Shown piece after piece: positions 53,555 to 63,900 of a stretch of DNA of 64,000 nt. Each line of letters begins with the position of its first letter. The first letter of the stretch is position 1. A program made the position numbers and the translations under genes. Origin of the DNA: Leisingera caerulea DSM 24564 (GTDB taxonomy: Bacteria > Pseudomonadota > Alphaproteobacteria > Rhodobacterales > Rhodobacteraceae); contig NZ_KI421514.1 in NCBI RefSeq assembly GCF_000473325.1, forward strand, positions 190,340 to 254,339, given 5' to 3'. The notes below the pieces were generated by a model. The model did not search any database. It saw only the letters and a program-made list of their open reading frames with translations, and was not told the origin of the DNA.

Positions 53555-54631
53555 TCAAGTCTTGGAGAACATCGCCAGCCAGCCGCCAGAGGAAGCGGTG
53601 TTCCGTTTTCCTGCATCGACGCTGCTGTGCAACCGTTCGCTGCCGTCCAGCCCGACCCGGCGGCGGCTGCGCAGCAGAAAGATCTTGCCCCAGCCGCGCC
53701 AAGTGCCGACCGACGGCGCATTCGGGTCCACCGGAAACCGCATCCGCCAGTCCAGGGGCAGCGGCAGGCCGCGGTCCTCCGCCTTTTCCAGCATCCAGAT
53801 CAAAGAGACATTGGCCAGCGGCCGGGCTTCTTCATACCCCCCCAGCTGACCACCGACATCACCATGAGCGCCGCGGAACCAGACTTGTTCCACATGCCCG
53901 TCCCAGCCCTTGGGGCAATCCCACAGTACCGGTTTGAACACATCGCGGGTCTCATCCAGCGCCAGCGCGTGATAGCCGCTTTTAACATGGGGGCCCAATT
54001 CATGGTTGTGGAAATTGTGCCGGTTTTCCGCCCAGCGCCACAGCAGCGGCAGCCGCAGGCCCAGCGCCTTGACCGTGTCCCAAACGCCGACCATCTCAAT
54101 CCCGACCTCATCGTGGCAATGCGCCTTGGTAAAGGCGGCGCCGGTCTTGGAGCGTCCGTTCAGACGGTAATGGCGGTACGCCGTGCGGATGTTGCGCACA
54201 GTGGCGTGCTCCGGCTTCAGCAGGCCGATCCGGTCGATCACCCCGGCCAGCGACCGCACCGCATAGGCGCCGCGGGAATAGCCGAACAGATAGATCCTGT
54301 CGCCCGGCCGGTAGCGCGAGGCGAGATAGCCATAGGCGCGTCGGATCTGGCGGTTGATGCCGCGCCCCATCATCACATCGGGCGCGCTGCCCCAGCCCTT
54401 CCACTGGACGCCGGATTCATAGAAGACCGAAACCTGCCCGCTGGTCTGGCTGCAAAGCCGGTACAACTGACCGGCATGGGTTTCGTGCCCCTCCTCCAGC
54501 GTCGACATGGTGCCGTCCAGGATGATCACATGGGCTTGCGGCCCGCGCAGCTTGGTTTCGCCGGAATGTTCCGAGCGCAGCGGCCGTCCCAGCCACCCTA
54601 AAACCCTTTTACTCAGCTGCCGCAGAAACAT
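53555..54631 (-). CDS. DUF2235 (Tle1-like phospholipase/hydrolase) family protein
   Basis: This 358-residue protein has the nucleophile elbow GYSRGAYAVRSLAGV (about 117-131), typical of the DUF2235 alpha/beta hydrolases, whose best-known members are type VI secretion lipase effectors. The later sequence WFRGAHGDVGGQLGGYEE carries the catalytic Asp/His region. No T6SS gene is nearby, so it is more likely a housekeeping hydrolase. It overlaps the upstream molybdoenzyme gene by 23 bases. Confidence 0.85.
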   Translation of the reverse strand: MFLRQLSKRVLGWLGRPLRSEHSGETKLRGPQAHVIILDGTMSTLEEGHETHAGQLYRLCSQTSGQVSVFYESGVQWKGWGSAPDVMMGRGINRQIRRAYGYLASRYRPGDRIYLFGYSRGAYAVRSLAGVIDRIGLLKPEHATVRNIRTAYRHYRLNGRSKTGAAFTKAHCHDEVGIEMVGVWDTVKALGLRLPLLWRWAENRHNFHNHELGPHVKSGYHALALDETRDVFKPVLWDCPKGWDGHVEQVWFRGAHGDVGGQLGGYEEARPLANVSLIWMLEKAEDRGLPLPLDWRMRFPVDPNAPSVGTWRGWGKIFLLRSRRRVGLDGSERLHSSVDAGKRNTASSGGWLAMFSKT

Positions 54632-56906
54632 CCCTAAGCACTTCCCAAATCCTCAGCGGGGTGAACGGCATATCCACCTGCCGCACGCCGCGGTCCCAGA
54701 CCGCGTCCTGCACCGCGTTTGCAACCGCTGCCAGCGCGCCGACGGTGCCCGCCTCGCCGCAGCCCTTCATCCCCATCGGGTTCTGGGTCGAAGGCACCGG
54801 CTCGGAGGTGAATCCAATCATGGGGACGCCGCTGGCCCGCGGCAAGGCATAGTCCATGAACGAAGCCGTGAGCAGTTGCCCGTCCTCATCGTAGACAACC
54901 CGCTCCAGCATGGCCTGTCCCAGCCCCTGCGCCACCCCGCCATGCACTTGGCCTTCAGCCAGCACCGGGTTGATCAGATTACCGAAATCGTCAACTACAG
55001 TGTAGCGCTCCACAGCGGAATTCCCAGTCTCCGGATCGATCACGACCTCGGCAACATGGGCGCCGTTCGGAAACGAGCGTCCCGGCAGCCGGGCCCGCGC
55101 CGCGTGACGCTGCAGATCGATCCGCCCGTGCGCGCGGGCCATCTCTGCCGCTTCCAGCATGGTGGGCGTCAGGTTCGACCCGGGTGCGCGGAAGGTTTCG
55201 CCGTCGAATGCGACGGCCTCCTCCGCCACCCCCATCTCCTCCGCCAGGAAGGGGGTAAAGGCGGCAATCATGGTTTCAACTGCGGCCAGCGTCGCGTTGG
55301 CCTGGGTGGTGACAGAGCGTGACCCGCCGGTACCGCCGCCCTGGGCAATGCGGTCGCTGTCGCCCTGGATCACTTGGATCATTTCCGCAGGAATTCCGCT
55401 CTGGTCGGCCAGGAACTGGGCATAGACGGTTTCATGCCCCTGTCCGTTGCTCTGCGTGCCGACATAGATGTTCACTCGGCCGTCCTCCAGAAACTCCACT
55501 TCCGCGCCTTCCGAAGGATCACCCAAAATGCTTTCGATATAGTAACAAAGCCCAACGCCCCGCAACTTGCCGCGTTTACCATCTTCGGCCCGGCGGGCTG
55601 CGAATCCTGCAAGATCAGCCTCTTGCGCGGCGCGGCTCAGGACTTTATTAAAATCACCCACATCATAGGTCTCTCCGGTCACGGTGTCGTACGGAAACGC
55701 GCCGGACTGAATGAAGTTCCGCCGCCTCAGCTCCCACGGGTCCACGCCCAATTCGCGCGCGGCCCGGTCCATCACGCGTTCCAGGACATAAATCGCCTCC
55801 GGCCGCCCGGCGCCGCGGTAGGCATCGACCTGGGTGGTGTTGGTATAGATCCCCTCCACCTGCAGCCAGGCGGTCTGAATGTCGTAAACCCCCGCCAGCA
55901 CCCGGCTGAACAGCTGAGTCTGGATCGGCTGGCCGAAATGGGAATTGTACGCGCCAAGGTTGCAGCGGGTGGAGACCCTGTAGGCAGTGATCTTCAGGTT
56001 TTCGTCAAAGGCCAGCTCCGCCAGCGAGGTCAGATCGCGGCCGCCGTTGTCGCTGAGCATCGCCTCGCTGCGGTCCGACATCCAGAACACCGGACGGCTC
56101 AGCACCGTGGCGGCATGGGCCACGGCGAAATACTCAGGGTAGGCAAAAGCCTTCATGCCGAAGCCGCCGCCGACATCCGGCGTCGTGACCCTGATGTCAT
56201 CCTCATTCAGCCCCAGCTTGGCGGCCAGCTGGCTTTTCATGCCCCAGACCCCCTGACCGCCGAAGGTGAAATGCAGCCGCCCCTGCTGCCATTCGGCAAA
56301 ACAGCCGCGCGGCTCCATGGTGCTGACCATGATCCGGTTGTCTTCGACCTGCAGCGCGACGGTATGGGCGGCGGTGCGGAACGCCTTTTCAGTTGCCGCT
56401 TCATCCCCCATGCCCCAGTCGAAGGCCCTGTTGTCCGGCACGCTGCCGTGCAGCGGCTCACCGCCGGGCATCAGGTCGAGCTTGACCGGCAGGTCATCAA
56501 TCTCCAACTCGATCAGCTCACCCGCGTCGCGGGCCTGATCCAGCGTTTCAGCCACGACGACGGCCACCGGCTCTCCGACATAGCGGACCTTGTTGCGGGC
56601 CAGCATCGGGCGTTCCGGCGATGCGCCGCTGGTGCCATCCCGATTCTTCACCGTGGTGCCATCCATCGAGACGCTGATGCCCGCGGCTTCAAGCTCCGCC
56701 AGGGTGATCACCGCATGGACGCCCTCGGCCTCCAGCGCATCCTCTGTGTGCAGCGCGGTGATCACCCCATGGGCCACCGGGCTGCGCAGCACCCAGGCAC
56801 GCAACGCATCCGCCGGGGCGGCATCCTCGATGTACCGGCCCTGGCCGGTCAGGAACCTGACATCCTCGACCCGTTTCACCGGCTGGCTTTTCCCGAATTT
56901 TTCCAT
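54609..56906 (-). CDS. CoxL-like molybdopterin-binding subunit (form II), orphan
   Basis: This 765-residue protein is a large subunit of the xanthine oxidase family. The active-site loop is VDAYRGAGRPEA; AYRGAGR (residues 362-368) is the form II motif, not the AYXCSFR of true CO dehydrogenase. The catalytic Glu region GCGEAGTVGAL is at the C-terminus. No medium (FAD) or small (FeS) subunit genes lie next to it, so it must obtain its partners elsewhere or may not be a CO dehydrogenase. Substrate unknown. Confidence 0.88.
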   Translation of the reverse strand: MEKFGKSQPVKRVEDVRFLTGQGRYIEDAAPADALRAWVLRSPVAHGVITALHTEDALEAEGVHAVITLAELEAAGISVSMDGTTVKNRDGTSGASPERPMLARNKVRYVGEPVAVVVAETLDQARDAGELIELEIDDLPVKLDLMPGGEPLHGSVPDNRAFDWGMGDEAATEKAFRTAAHTVALQVEDNRIMVSTMEPRGCFAEWQQGRLHFTFGGQGVWGMKSQLAAKLGLNEDDIRVTTPDVGGGFGMKAFAYPEYFAVAHAATVLSRPVFWMSDRSEAMLSDNGGRDLTSLAELAFDENLKITAYRVSTRCNLGAYNSHFGQPIQTQLFSRVLAGVYDIQTAWLQVEGIYTNTTQVDAYRGAGRPEAIYVLERVMDRAARELGVDPWELRRRNFIQSGAFPYDTVTGETYDVGDFNKVLSRAAQEADLAGFAARRAEDGKRGKLRGVGLCYYIESILGDPSEGAEVEFLEDGRVNIYVGTQSNGQGHETVYAQFLADQSGIPAEMIQVIQGDSDRIAQGGGTGGSRSVTTQANATLAAVETMIAAFTPFLAEEMGVAEEAVAFDGETFRAPGSNLTPTMLEAAEMARAHGRIDLQRHAARARLPGRSFPNGAHVAEVVIDPETGNSAVERYTVVDDFGNLINPVLAEGQVHGGVAQGLGQAMLERVVYDEDGQLLTASFMDYALPRASGVPMIGFTSEPVPSTQNPMGMKGCGEAGTVGALAAVANAVQDAVWDRGVRQVDMPFTPLRIWEVLRDVSAAAE

Positions 56907-56954
56907 GCTCGCCCCCTGTCCGCGCTGGCTGCTGTTGCGGGGGCGAGACTACTG

Positions 56955-58106
56955 TCAGCTGGCCGCTTGTCCAGCCAGCTCAATCACCGTCGCCACGTCA
57001 GACAGGCCATAACCGTTGAACTGCGTGCTCATGGCAGAGGAATAGGCGCCTAGCCCTGGAAACAGCACATAGTCCCCCGACGCACAATCGCAAGGCAGCG
57101 GCAGCCCGTCCGGCAGCCGGTCAAGGCTGTCGCAGGTCGGACCGAACACCACCCGCGGCTTGCGGATACCGCTGCGGTGGGTGCCGTCGGAGGCCACGAC
57201 CTCCACCCGCCCCGGCAGGCCCATGTCGCGGATATCCACCAGCCCGCCATAGATGCCGTCATTCAGGAACACCACCGCGCCGTCCTTGCGCATCCCCTTG
57301 ATGCGCGCGGCCAGGGTAAAGCTTTCTGACACCATCGCCCGGCCCGGCTCGCAGATCAGCGTGGGCTTGTCCGTGCCGAACGCCTGGTCCGCCGCGGTGC
57401 CGATGGCGGCAAAGACCTTCTCCAGATCCGGCGCCACGCCGTCGCGGTTGGCGGCAAAACCGCCGCCCACATTCAGCCGCGCGATCTGCACCCCAGCCGC
57501 ACCGACAATCCGTTTTGCCGCGTGGACATATTCGACCCAGGCCGTCTCATCTTCGCATTGGGTGCCCGGGTGAAAACACAAGGCGGGCGTCCAGCCCTTG
57601 GCAGCCACTTGTTTCAGCAGCTCCACCGCTTCGTCCGGTGCAGCACCGAATTTGCTGCCGAAATCATAGGCCGCGCCCGCTACAGGCAACGCAAAGCGCA
57701 CGGCGATCTCGCAGGAGCGCGGCACCGCATCCAGCTTCTCCAGCTCGCTCAGCTCATCCACCGACCAGCTGGCGACACCGTGTTCGATGCCAGCGGCGAT
57801 CTCTGCCTCTGACCGCATCGGGTTGTTGTAGTGCATGACCGCATCCGGGCTGGCGGCGCGCACCGCCTCCATCTCGGCGGGCGAGGCCACGTCAAACGCC
57901 GTGATCCCCGCGGCCACGAGATTGGACAGCACCGCCGGATGCGGGTTTGCCTTCACCGCATAGGTCACCAGCCCCGGAAACCCCTGGCTGAACCGCCGCG
58001 CCACCTCGTGCAGGACCCGCGGCGAGAAATACAGGATCGGATGATCCGGCGCGCTGCGGGCCAGGTGGGATTCAGGCGAAAGCCATAGCGGGGGAATCTG
58101 CTGCAT
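56955..58106 (-). CDS. type III PLP-dependent decarboxylase (ornithine-decarboxylase-like)
   Basis: This 383-residue PLP enzyme has the alanine-racemase/ornithine decarboxylase fold. The PLP Lys is in VTYAVKANPHPAVL (K52) and a conserved Cys in GPTCDSLDRLP (about 329). It should decarboxylate ornithine or a related amino acid to a polyamine precursor such as putrescine. It is divergent from an Lrp regulator across 105 bases. Confidence 0.85.
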   Translation of the reverse strand: MQQIPPLWLSPESHLARSAPDHPILYFSPRVLHEVARRFSQGFPGLVTYAVKANPHPAVLSNLVAAGITAFDVASPAEMEAVRAASPDAVMHYNNPMRSEAEIAAGIEHGVASWSVDELSELEKLDAVPRSCEIAVRFALPVAGAAYDFGSKFGAAPDEAVELLKQVAAKGWTPALCFHPGTQCEDETAWVEYVHAAKRIVGAAGVQIARLNVGGGFAANRDGVAPDLEKVFAAIGTAADQAFGTDKPTLICEPGRAMVSESFTLAARIKGMRKDGAVVFLNDGIYGGLVDIRDMGLPGRVEVVASDGTHRSGIRKPRVVFGPTCDSLDRLPDGLPLPCDCASGDYVLFPGLGAYSSAMSTQFNGYGLSDVATVIELAGQAAS

Positions 58107-58178
58107 CGGGTAACCCTCATTCGTTTTACATATTTTCCGCGAGTTTTCCGTCGATTCCGCTCGTCACTCTGCCTATAG

Positions 58179-58196
58179 TGACGAAAATTTCCGTCA
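58179..58196. promoter_or_regulatory. candidate Lrp operator between ODC-like gene and its regulator
   Basis: TGACGAAAATTTCCGTCA is an 18-base palindrome with two mismatches. Two further related half-sites (TTTTCCGCG, TTTTCCGTC) lie upstream at about 58134-58153, which fits cooperative Lrp binding. It starts 16 bases before the Lrp ATG. Confidence 0.45.
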
Positions 58197-58211
58197 TATC
58201 GCAGGCAACTT

Positions 58212-58649
58212 ATGCAGAACGACGACACCGATCAGCGCCTTATGACCCTGCTGCGGGAGAATGCCCGCCGGCCGGTGGCCGAGCTTGCCCGGCGCCTTGA
58301 CCTTGCCCGCACCACCGTGCAGGCGCGGATCGAACGGCTGGAAGCCACCGGCGTGATCACCGGCTATACGCTCAAGTCTTCCGCCGACGCCCGGCCGCCT
58401 CTGCAGGCGACGGTTCTGATGTCGATCGAGCCGCGCTCTGGCCCTGAGGTGCTGGCGCGGCTGCGCAAGCTGCCGGGGGTGGAAGTGGTGCACACGACCT
58501 CCGGCCGGTTTGATCTGCTGGCGCAGGTGGTGGCGCAAAGCACTGCGGAACTGGATGACACCATCGACCGTATCGCCGAAGCGCGCGGAGTGCGGTCCTC
58601 GGAAAGCCTGATCCACCTGGCCACCAAGCTGGACCGCACAGGACAGTAA
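58212..58649 (+). CDS. Lrp/AsnC family transcriptional regulator
   Basis: This 145-residue regulator has the HTH VAELARRLDLARTTVQARIERL (about 18-39) and a RAM effector domain in the C-terminal half. It is divergent from the ODC-like gene, suggesting that it controls amino acid or polyamine metabolism. Its nearest window relative is PutR (42769), with the same size. Confidence 0.9.
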   Translation: MQNDDTDQRLMTLLRENARRPVAELARRLDLARTTVQARIERLEATGVITGYTLKSSADARPPLQATVLMSIEPRSGPEVLARLRKLPGVEVVHTTSGRFDLLAQVVAQSTAELDDTIDRIAEARGVRSSESLIHLATKLDRTGQ

Positions 58650-58652
58650 CGG

Positions 58653-59534
58653 TCAGGCCGTTCTCAAATAATCCAGCAGCCAGTCCCTGAACATCTTGGC
58701 TGCCGGACGCATGGCGCCCCGGTCGGGGTAGATCAGATGGTAAGCCTCCTGCCCCGGCACTTCGACGTCCGGCAGGCAGCGCACCAGCCCGCTGGCCCGG
58801 ACCGCCGCATCCGAAGCAGGCGCCCGTGCCAGCGCAATGCCTAATCCTTGCGCAGACAGCTCCGCCGCCATCAACGAATTGTCGGCAAAGAAATAGCGCG
58901 CCTGCCCGTGGGACAGCCGCAACTGCTCAAAGACTTGCACCCAGCTGGCGCGGTGGGTGGACACCTCAATCAGCGCGAAGCGGAACAAATCCTGCGGCGC
59001 CTGGATTTGCGCCGCGATCTCTGGCGGGGCAACCGGATAAAGCACCTCGCGCTGCAGTTCGTCTCCTTGGGTGCCAAACAGCGACGGGTTGCCAAAGACG
59101 ATCTGCAGATCGGTGAACTGATTGGCAAAATCCGCCGCCAGGTTGCCGGTGCTGAGCGCCAGGTTGATCTGCGGATGCGCCGCCTGAAACTGCGGCAGCC
59201 CGCGCGCCAGCACGCCATGGGCAAACAACAGCACCGACTGCACAAACAGCCGCTGCTCCCGGCTCTCTCCGAAAAGGCCGGTGGTGGCAGTTTCCAGCAT
59301 CAAAAGCGACTGCTGCACCGAAGGCAGATAGGCCCTGCCCGCCTCCGTCAGCGTCACCGCATGGGCGTGGCGGTGAAACAGCGGCGTGCCCAGCTGCGTC
59401 TCCAGCGCCTTCACCTGCTGGCTGACTGCGGCCGCCGACATGTTCAGCTGCGCCGCTGCCCGGGCAAAGCTTTCAGTGCGCGCTGCTGCCTCGAACACGC
59501 GCAGCCAGTTGAGTGAGGGAATCCGGGTCGTCAT
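58653..59534 (-). CDS. LysR family transcriptional regulator (GcvA-like)
   Basis: This 293-residue regulator has the HTH SFARAAAQLNMSAAAVSQQVKAL (about 22-44) and an effector domain. Its HTH is similar in layout to the LysR at 35092. It is divergent from the fatty acid hydroxylase at 59649 with 114 bases between them, so it likely controls that gene. Confidence 0.9.
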   Translation of the reverse strand: MTTRIPSLNWLRVFEAAARTESFARAAAQLNMSAAAVSQQVKALETQLGTPLFHRHAHAVTLTEAGRAYLPSVQQSLLMLETATTGLFGESREQRLFVQSVLLFAHGVLARGLPQFQAAHPQINLALSTGNLAADFANQFTDLQIVFGNPSLFGTQGDELQREVLYPVAPPEIAAQIQAPQDLFRFALIEVSTHRASWVQVFEQLRLSHGQARYFFADNSLMAAELSAQGLGIALARAPASDAAVRASGLVRCLPDVEVPGQEAYHLIYPDRGAMRPAAKMFRDWLLDYLRTA

Positions 59535-59648
59535 GGCAGCAGGCTAAGCAAAACTTAGCCTAACCGGCAAGACATACCGTGCTGGGTTTTCCTGCCGCCC
59601 GCCTAGGGTTTCCGGCAGCATATCCACCACACGAACGAGAGACGCGAC

Positions 59649-60650
59649 ATGACAGGTCCCGCCAACAGCCCGCGCCCCAAACGCAAGGTCTGGAACTTCA
59701 CACCCCCTCTGCCAATCCGGATTGCGCCCTATTGGGACTGGCCGGTAAAGCCGCTGGCCTCGATCAAATACCTGCTGCAAAGCTGGAACCCGCTGGCCCT
59801 CCGGGCGCTGCTGTTGGGTTTTGCGATCCTCACCTGGATGTTCTTCACGCCTTCGCTGGACCGCACCGCAGCCTTCAGCTGGGACTGGGTGTTCGAGATC
59901 TGGCTGCGCAACTTCTGCATCCTGATGGTGGTTGCGGGCGGCCTGCACCTGGTGCTGTGGAAATTCCGAACGCAGGCGGACGAATACCGCTATGACATGC
60001 GCCCGATGATGAAGGGCGCCAAGGTCTTCACCTTCAATAACCAGGTCTGGGACAACATGTTCTGGACCCTTGGCCCGGCGCTCACCTTCTGGACCTTCTG
60101 GGAGAGCTTCATCCTCTATGCCTATGCCAACGGGTGGGTCACGATGATCACGCTGGAGAGCAACCCGGTCTGGTTCACGGTCATGACCATCTTCATCCCG
60201 ATCTGGGCAGGCTTCCACTTCTACTGGCTGCACCGGCTGCTGCATGTCGGCGTGCTCTATACCAGGGTCCACGCCTGGCATCACCGCAACATCAACACCG
60301 GCCCCTGGTCCGGTCTGGCAATGCACCCGGTGGAGAGCTTCTTTCTGATGTTCGACACGGTGATCTTCTTCCTGCTGCCCTCGCATCCGGTGCATGCGAT
60401 CTTCCTGCTGTTCCACCATGGCATCGGCGCCCCGGCATCGCACGCCGGGTTCGAGCATGTGAAATTCGGCAACAAGGCCAAGCTCCTGGTCGGCGATTTC
60501 TTTCACCAGCTGCATCACCGGTTTTTCGACTGCAACTATGGCACCTGGGAGACCCCCTGGGACAAATGGTTCAACACGTTCCATGACGGCACCGAAGCGG
60601 GCAACGAAATGGTCAAGAAACGCCGCCGCAAAATCTGGAACACGGGCTGA
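59649..60650 (+). CDS. sterol desaturase / fatty acid hydroxylase family membrane enzyme
   Basis: This 333-residue membrane protein carries the di-iron His motifs HFYWLHRLLHVGVLYTRVHA and HHRNINTGPWSG, then FHQLHHRFFDCNYG. It is a paralog of 33206 (same motif order and similar C-terminal segment). Both stand beside a LysR gene. Predicted to hydroxylate or desaturate a lipid. Confidence 0.87.
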   Translation: MTGPANSPRPKRKVWNFTPPLPIRIAPYWDWPVKPLASIKYLLQSWNPLALRALLLGFAILTWMFFTPSLDRTAAFSWDWVFEIWLRNFCILMVVAGGLHLVLWKFRTQADEYRYDMRPMMKGAKVFTFNNQVWDNMFWTLGPALTFWTFWESFILYAYANGWVTMITLESNPVWFTVMTIFIPIWAGFHFYWLHRLLHVGVLYTRVHAWHHRNINTGPWSGLAMHPVESFFLMFDTVIFFLLPSHPVHAIFLLFHHGIGAPASHAGFEHVKFGNKAKLLVGDFFHQLHHRFFDCNYGTWETPWDKWFNTFHDGTEAGNEMVKKRRRKIWNTG

Positions 60651-60967
60651 CCCTGTCAGCCGGCCAATACGCTATAGGGGAAATCGTGCGCCCGGCCCGT
60701 ACCGCGGAATGCGCGTCAGCAAGGGCCGGGCGTCTTCAGATGCGGCGCCGCTGCATGGCGCCTGAAAGACCGGTGCGTCCCCCTCGGGTCCGCGGGGCGC
60801 ACAGTGTAAGAGAAACGCGCCTGCCCGCCGCTGGTTCCATAAAAGTTGAAGGATGCAACGCACAGCAGGCCGCCGCCCCCCCCCGTTGCCGCTGGGACTT
60901 TCCCTTTGCCGCCCCTTTCGGTAAGGGATAGCGCGACCCGAAATTACACGCACGCAGGATCGAGCGC
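60651..60967. other. intergenic region before valS, no gene seen
   Basis: This 317-base gap has no convincing reading frame. It includes a run of nine C (60876-60884), which is the longest C homopolymer I noticed, and several GC-rich inverted repeats. Promoter position for valS is not clear. AGGA at 60956 is the SD for the ATG at 60968. Confidence 0.5.
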
Positions 60968-63900
60968 ATGGCGATGGAAAAGACATTCAACGCGGCCGAA
61001 GCCGAGAGCCGACTTTACAAGGCCTGGGAAGAGGCCGGCTGCTTCAAGGCTGGCGCAAATGCCAAGCCTGAGGCCTCCACATATTGCATCATGATCCCGC
61101 CGCCGAACGTCACCGGCGTGCTGCACATGGGCCATGCCTTCAACAACACCCTGCAAGATATCCTGATCCGCTGGAAGCGGATGCAGGGCTACGACACCCT
61201 GTGGCAGCCCGGCACCGACCATGCGGGCATCGCCACCCAGATGGTTGTCGAGCGTGAGCTGGCCAAGACCCAGCAGCCTTCGCGCCGCGAGCTGGGCCGC
61301 GAGAAGTTCCTGGAGAAGGTCTGGGAATGGAAAGAGAAATCCGGCGGCACCATCGTTGAGCAGCTGAAACGCCTTGGCGCCTCCTGCGACTTCTCCCGCA
61401 CCGCCTTCACCATGGCGGGCGCGCACGGCGACACCCGCGTGGGCCACGAGAACTCCCCCAACTTCCATGACGCCGTGATCAAGGTGTTCGTGGAGATGTA
61501 CAACAAGGGCCTGATCTACCGCGGCAAGCGGCTGGTGAACTGGGACCCGCATTTCGAAACCGCGATCTCCGACCTTGAGGTCGAGAACATCGAGGTCGCG
61601 GGCCACATGTGGCACTTCAAATACCCGCTCGCGAACGGCGCCACCTACACCTATGTGGAGAAAGACGAAGACGGCAACGTCATCCTTGAGGAAGAACGCG
61701 ACTATATCTCCATCGCGACCACCCGGCCCGAGACCATGCTGGGTGACGGCGCGGTTGCGGTGCACCCCTCGGATGAGCGCTATGCCCCCATCGTCGGCAA
61801 GCTGTGCGAGATCCCGGTCGGCCCCAAAGAGCACCGCCGCCTGATCCCGATCATCACCGACGAATACCCGGACAAGGACTTCGGCTCCGGCGCGGTGAAG
61901 ATCACCGGCGCGCATGATTTCAACGACTACCAGGTCGCCAAGCGCGGCGGCATCCCGATGTACCGCCTGATGGACACCAGGGGCCAGATGCGCAACGACG
62001 GCGCGCCCTATGCCGAGGCTGCGGGTATTGCCATGGCAGTGGCCAGGGGCGAGCAAACCCTGACAGAGAATGAGGCCGACGCCATCAACCTCGTTCCCGA
62101 CGACCTGCGCGGCCTCGACCGGTTCGAGGCGCGCAAACTGGTGGTGGAGCAGATCACCAGCGAAGGCCTGGCGGTGATGCAGACCGTCACCAAGACCGAC
62201 CCGGACACCGGCGAAGACGTCCAGGTGCAGGTGCCTTACGTTGAGAACAAGCCGATCATGCAGCCCTTCGGCGACCGCTCCAAGGTGGTGATCGAGCCGA
62301 TGCTGACCGACCAGTGGTTCGTGGACGCGGAAAAGGTTGTGGGCCCGGCTCTGGATGCGGTGAAGAACGGCGATGTGAAGATCCTGCCGGAGTCGGGTGA
62401 GAAGACCTATTACCACTGGCTCGAAAACATCGAACCCTGGTGCATTTCGCGCCAGCTGTGGTGGGGCCATCAGATCCCGGTCTGGTACATCCCCGGCGAG
62501 GAGGACTGGTACCCGATCTGTGCCGCAACTGAGCAAGAGGCGCTGGAAAAGGCGCGCCTCCAGTCGGCCGAAGGCACCGAATTCCGCATCGTTGCAGATC
62601 AGCACGAAGCGGCGAAGGTTCTGGCCGAACAGGTCAAGCTGATGGATGTGCAGGACGAAGGCGCGATCCGCAGCTTTGACGGGCCGATGCAGGTGCCGAT
62701 GTTCCGCGACCCGGACGTGCTGGACACCTGGTTCTCCTCCGGCCTCTGGCCGATCGGCACGCTGGGCTGGCCGGACACCACTCCGGAAATGGAGAAGTAC
62801 TTCCCGACCTCGACCCTGGTCACCGGGCAGGACATCCTGTTCTTCTGGGTCGCCCGGATGATGATGATGCAGCTGGCAGTTCTGGACGAAAACCTGCCGG
62901 TCAAGAAACGCATCCCCTTCGACACCGTCTACCTGCATGGCCTGGTCCGCGACGCCAAGGGCAAGAAGATGTCAAAATCCACCGGCAACGTGGTCGACCC
63001 CCTGGAGATCATCGAGGAATTCGGCGCCGACGCGCTGCGCTTCTCCTCCGCCGCGATGGCGGCGCTTGGCGGCGTGCTGAAGCTGGATATGGAGCGGCTC
63101 AAGGGCTACCGGAACTTTGGCACCAAGCTGTGGAATGCGGTGAACTTTGCCCACTTCAACAACGTCTATGACCCGAACGTCCCTGCCTACGCCTGCCCAG
63201 ACGCGCAGACGGCCGTGAACCAGTGGATCATCGGTGAAACCGCCAAGGTGCGGGTTGAGGTGGACGCCGCCCTTGAGGCGTTCCGCTTCAACGATGCGGC
63301 CAACGCGCTTTATGCCTTTGTCTGGGGCAAGGTCTGCGACTGGTATATTGAGCTGTCGAAGCCGCTGTTCGGCTCCGAGGATGAGGCGGTGATCGCCGAA
63401 ACCCGCCAGACGCTGGGCTGGGTGCTGGATCAGTGCATGATCCTCTTGCACCCGATCATGCCCTTCATCACCGAGGAGCTGTGGGGCAACACTGCCAAGC
63501 GTTCGAACATGCTGGTGCATGAAGACTGGCCGGCCTACGGCGCCGAGCTGGTCAACCCGCAAGCGGATGCCGAAATGAACTGGGTGATCACCGCGATCGA
63601 GAACATCCGTTCGACCCGCGCGCAGATGCATGTGCCGGCCGGTGCGAAGATCCCGATGGTGGTGACCGAGTTCTCCGATCAGGCCCGCGCGGCCTGGGAC
63701 AAGAACGAGGCGATGATCAAGAAGCTGGCCCGCATCACCTCGCTGGAACAGGTGGAGAGCTTCCCCAAAGGCTGCGCCTCTGTCGCCGCCCCCGGCGCCT
63801 CCTTCGGCCTGCCGCTGGCGGATGTGATCGACGTCGGCGCCGAGAAGGCGCGGCTCGAGAAAACCCTGGGCAAGCTGGCCAAGGAGCTGGGCGGCCTGCG

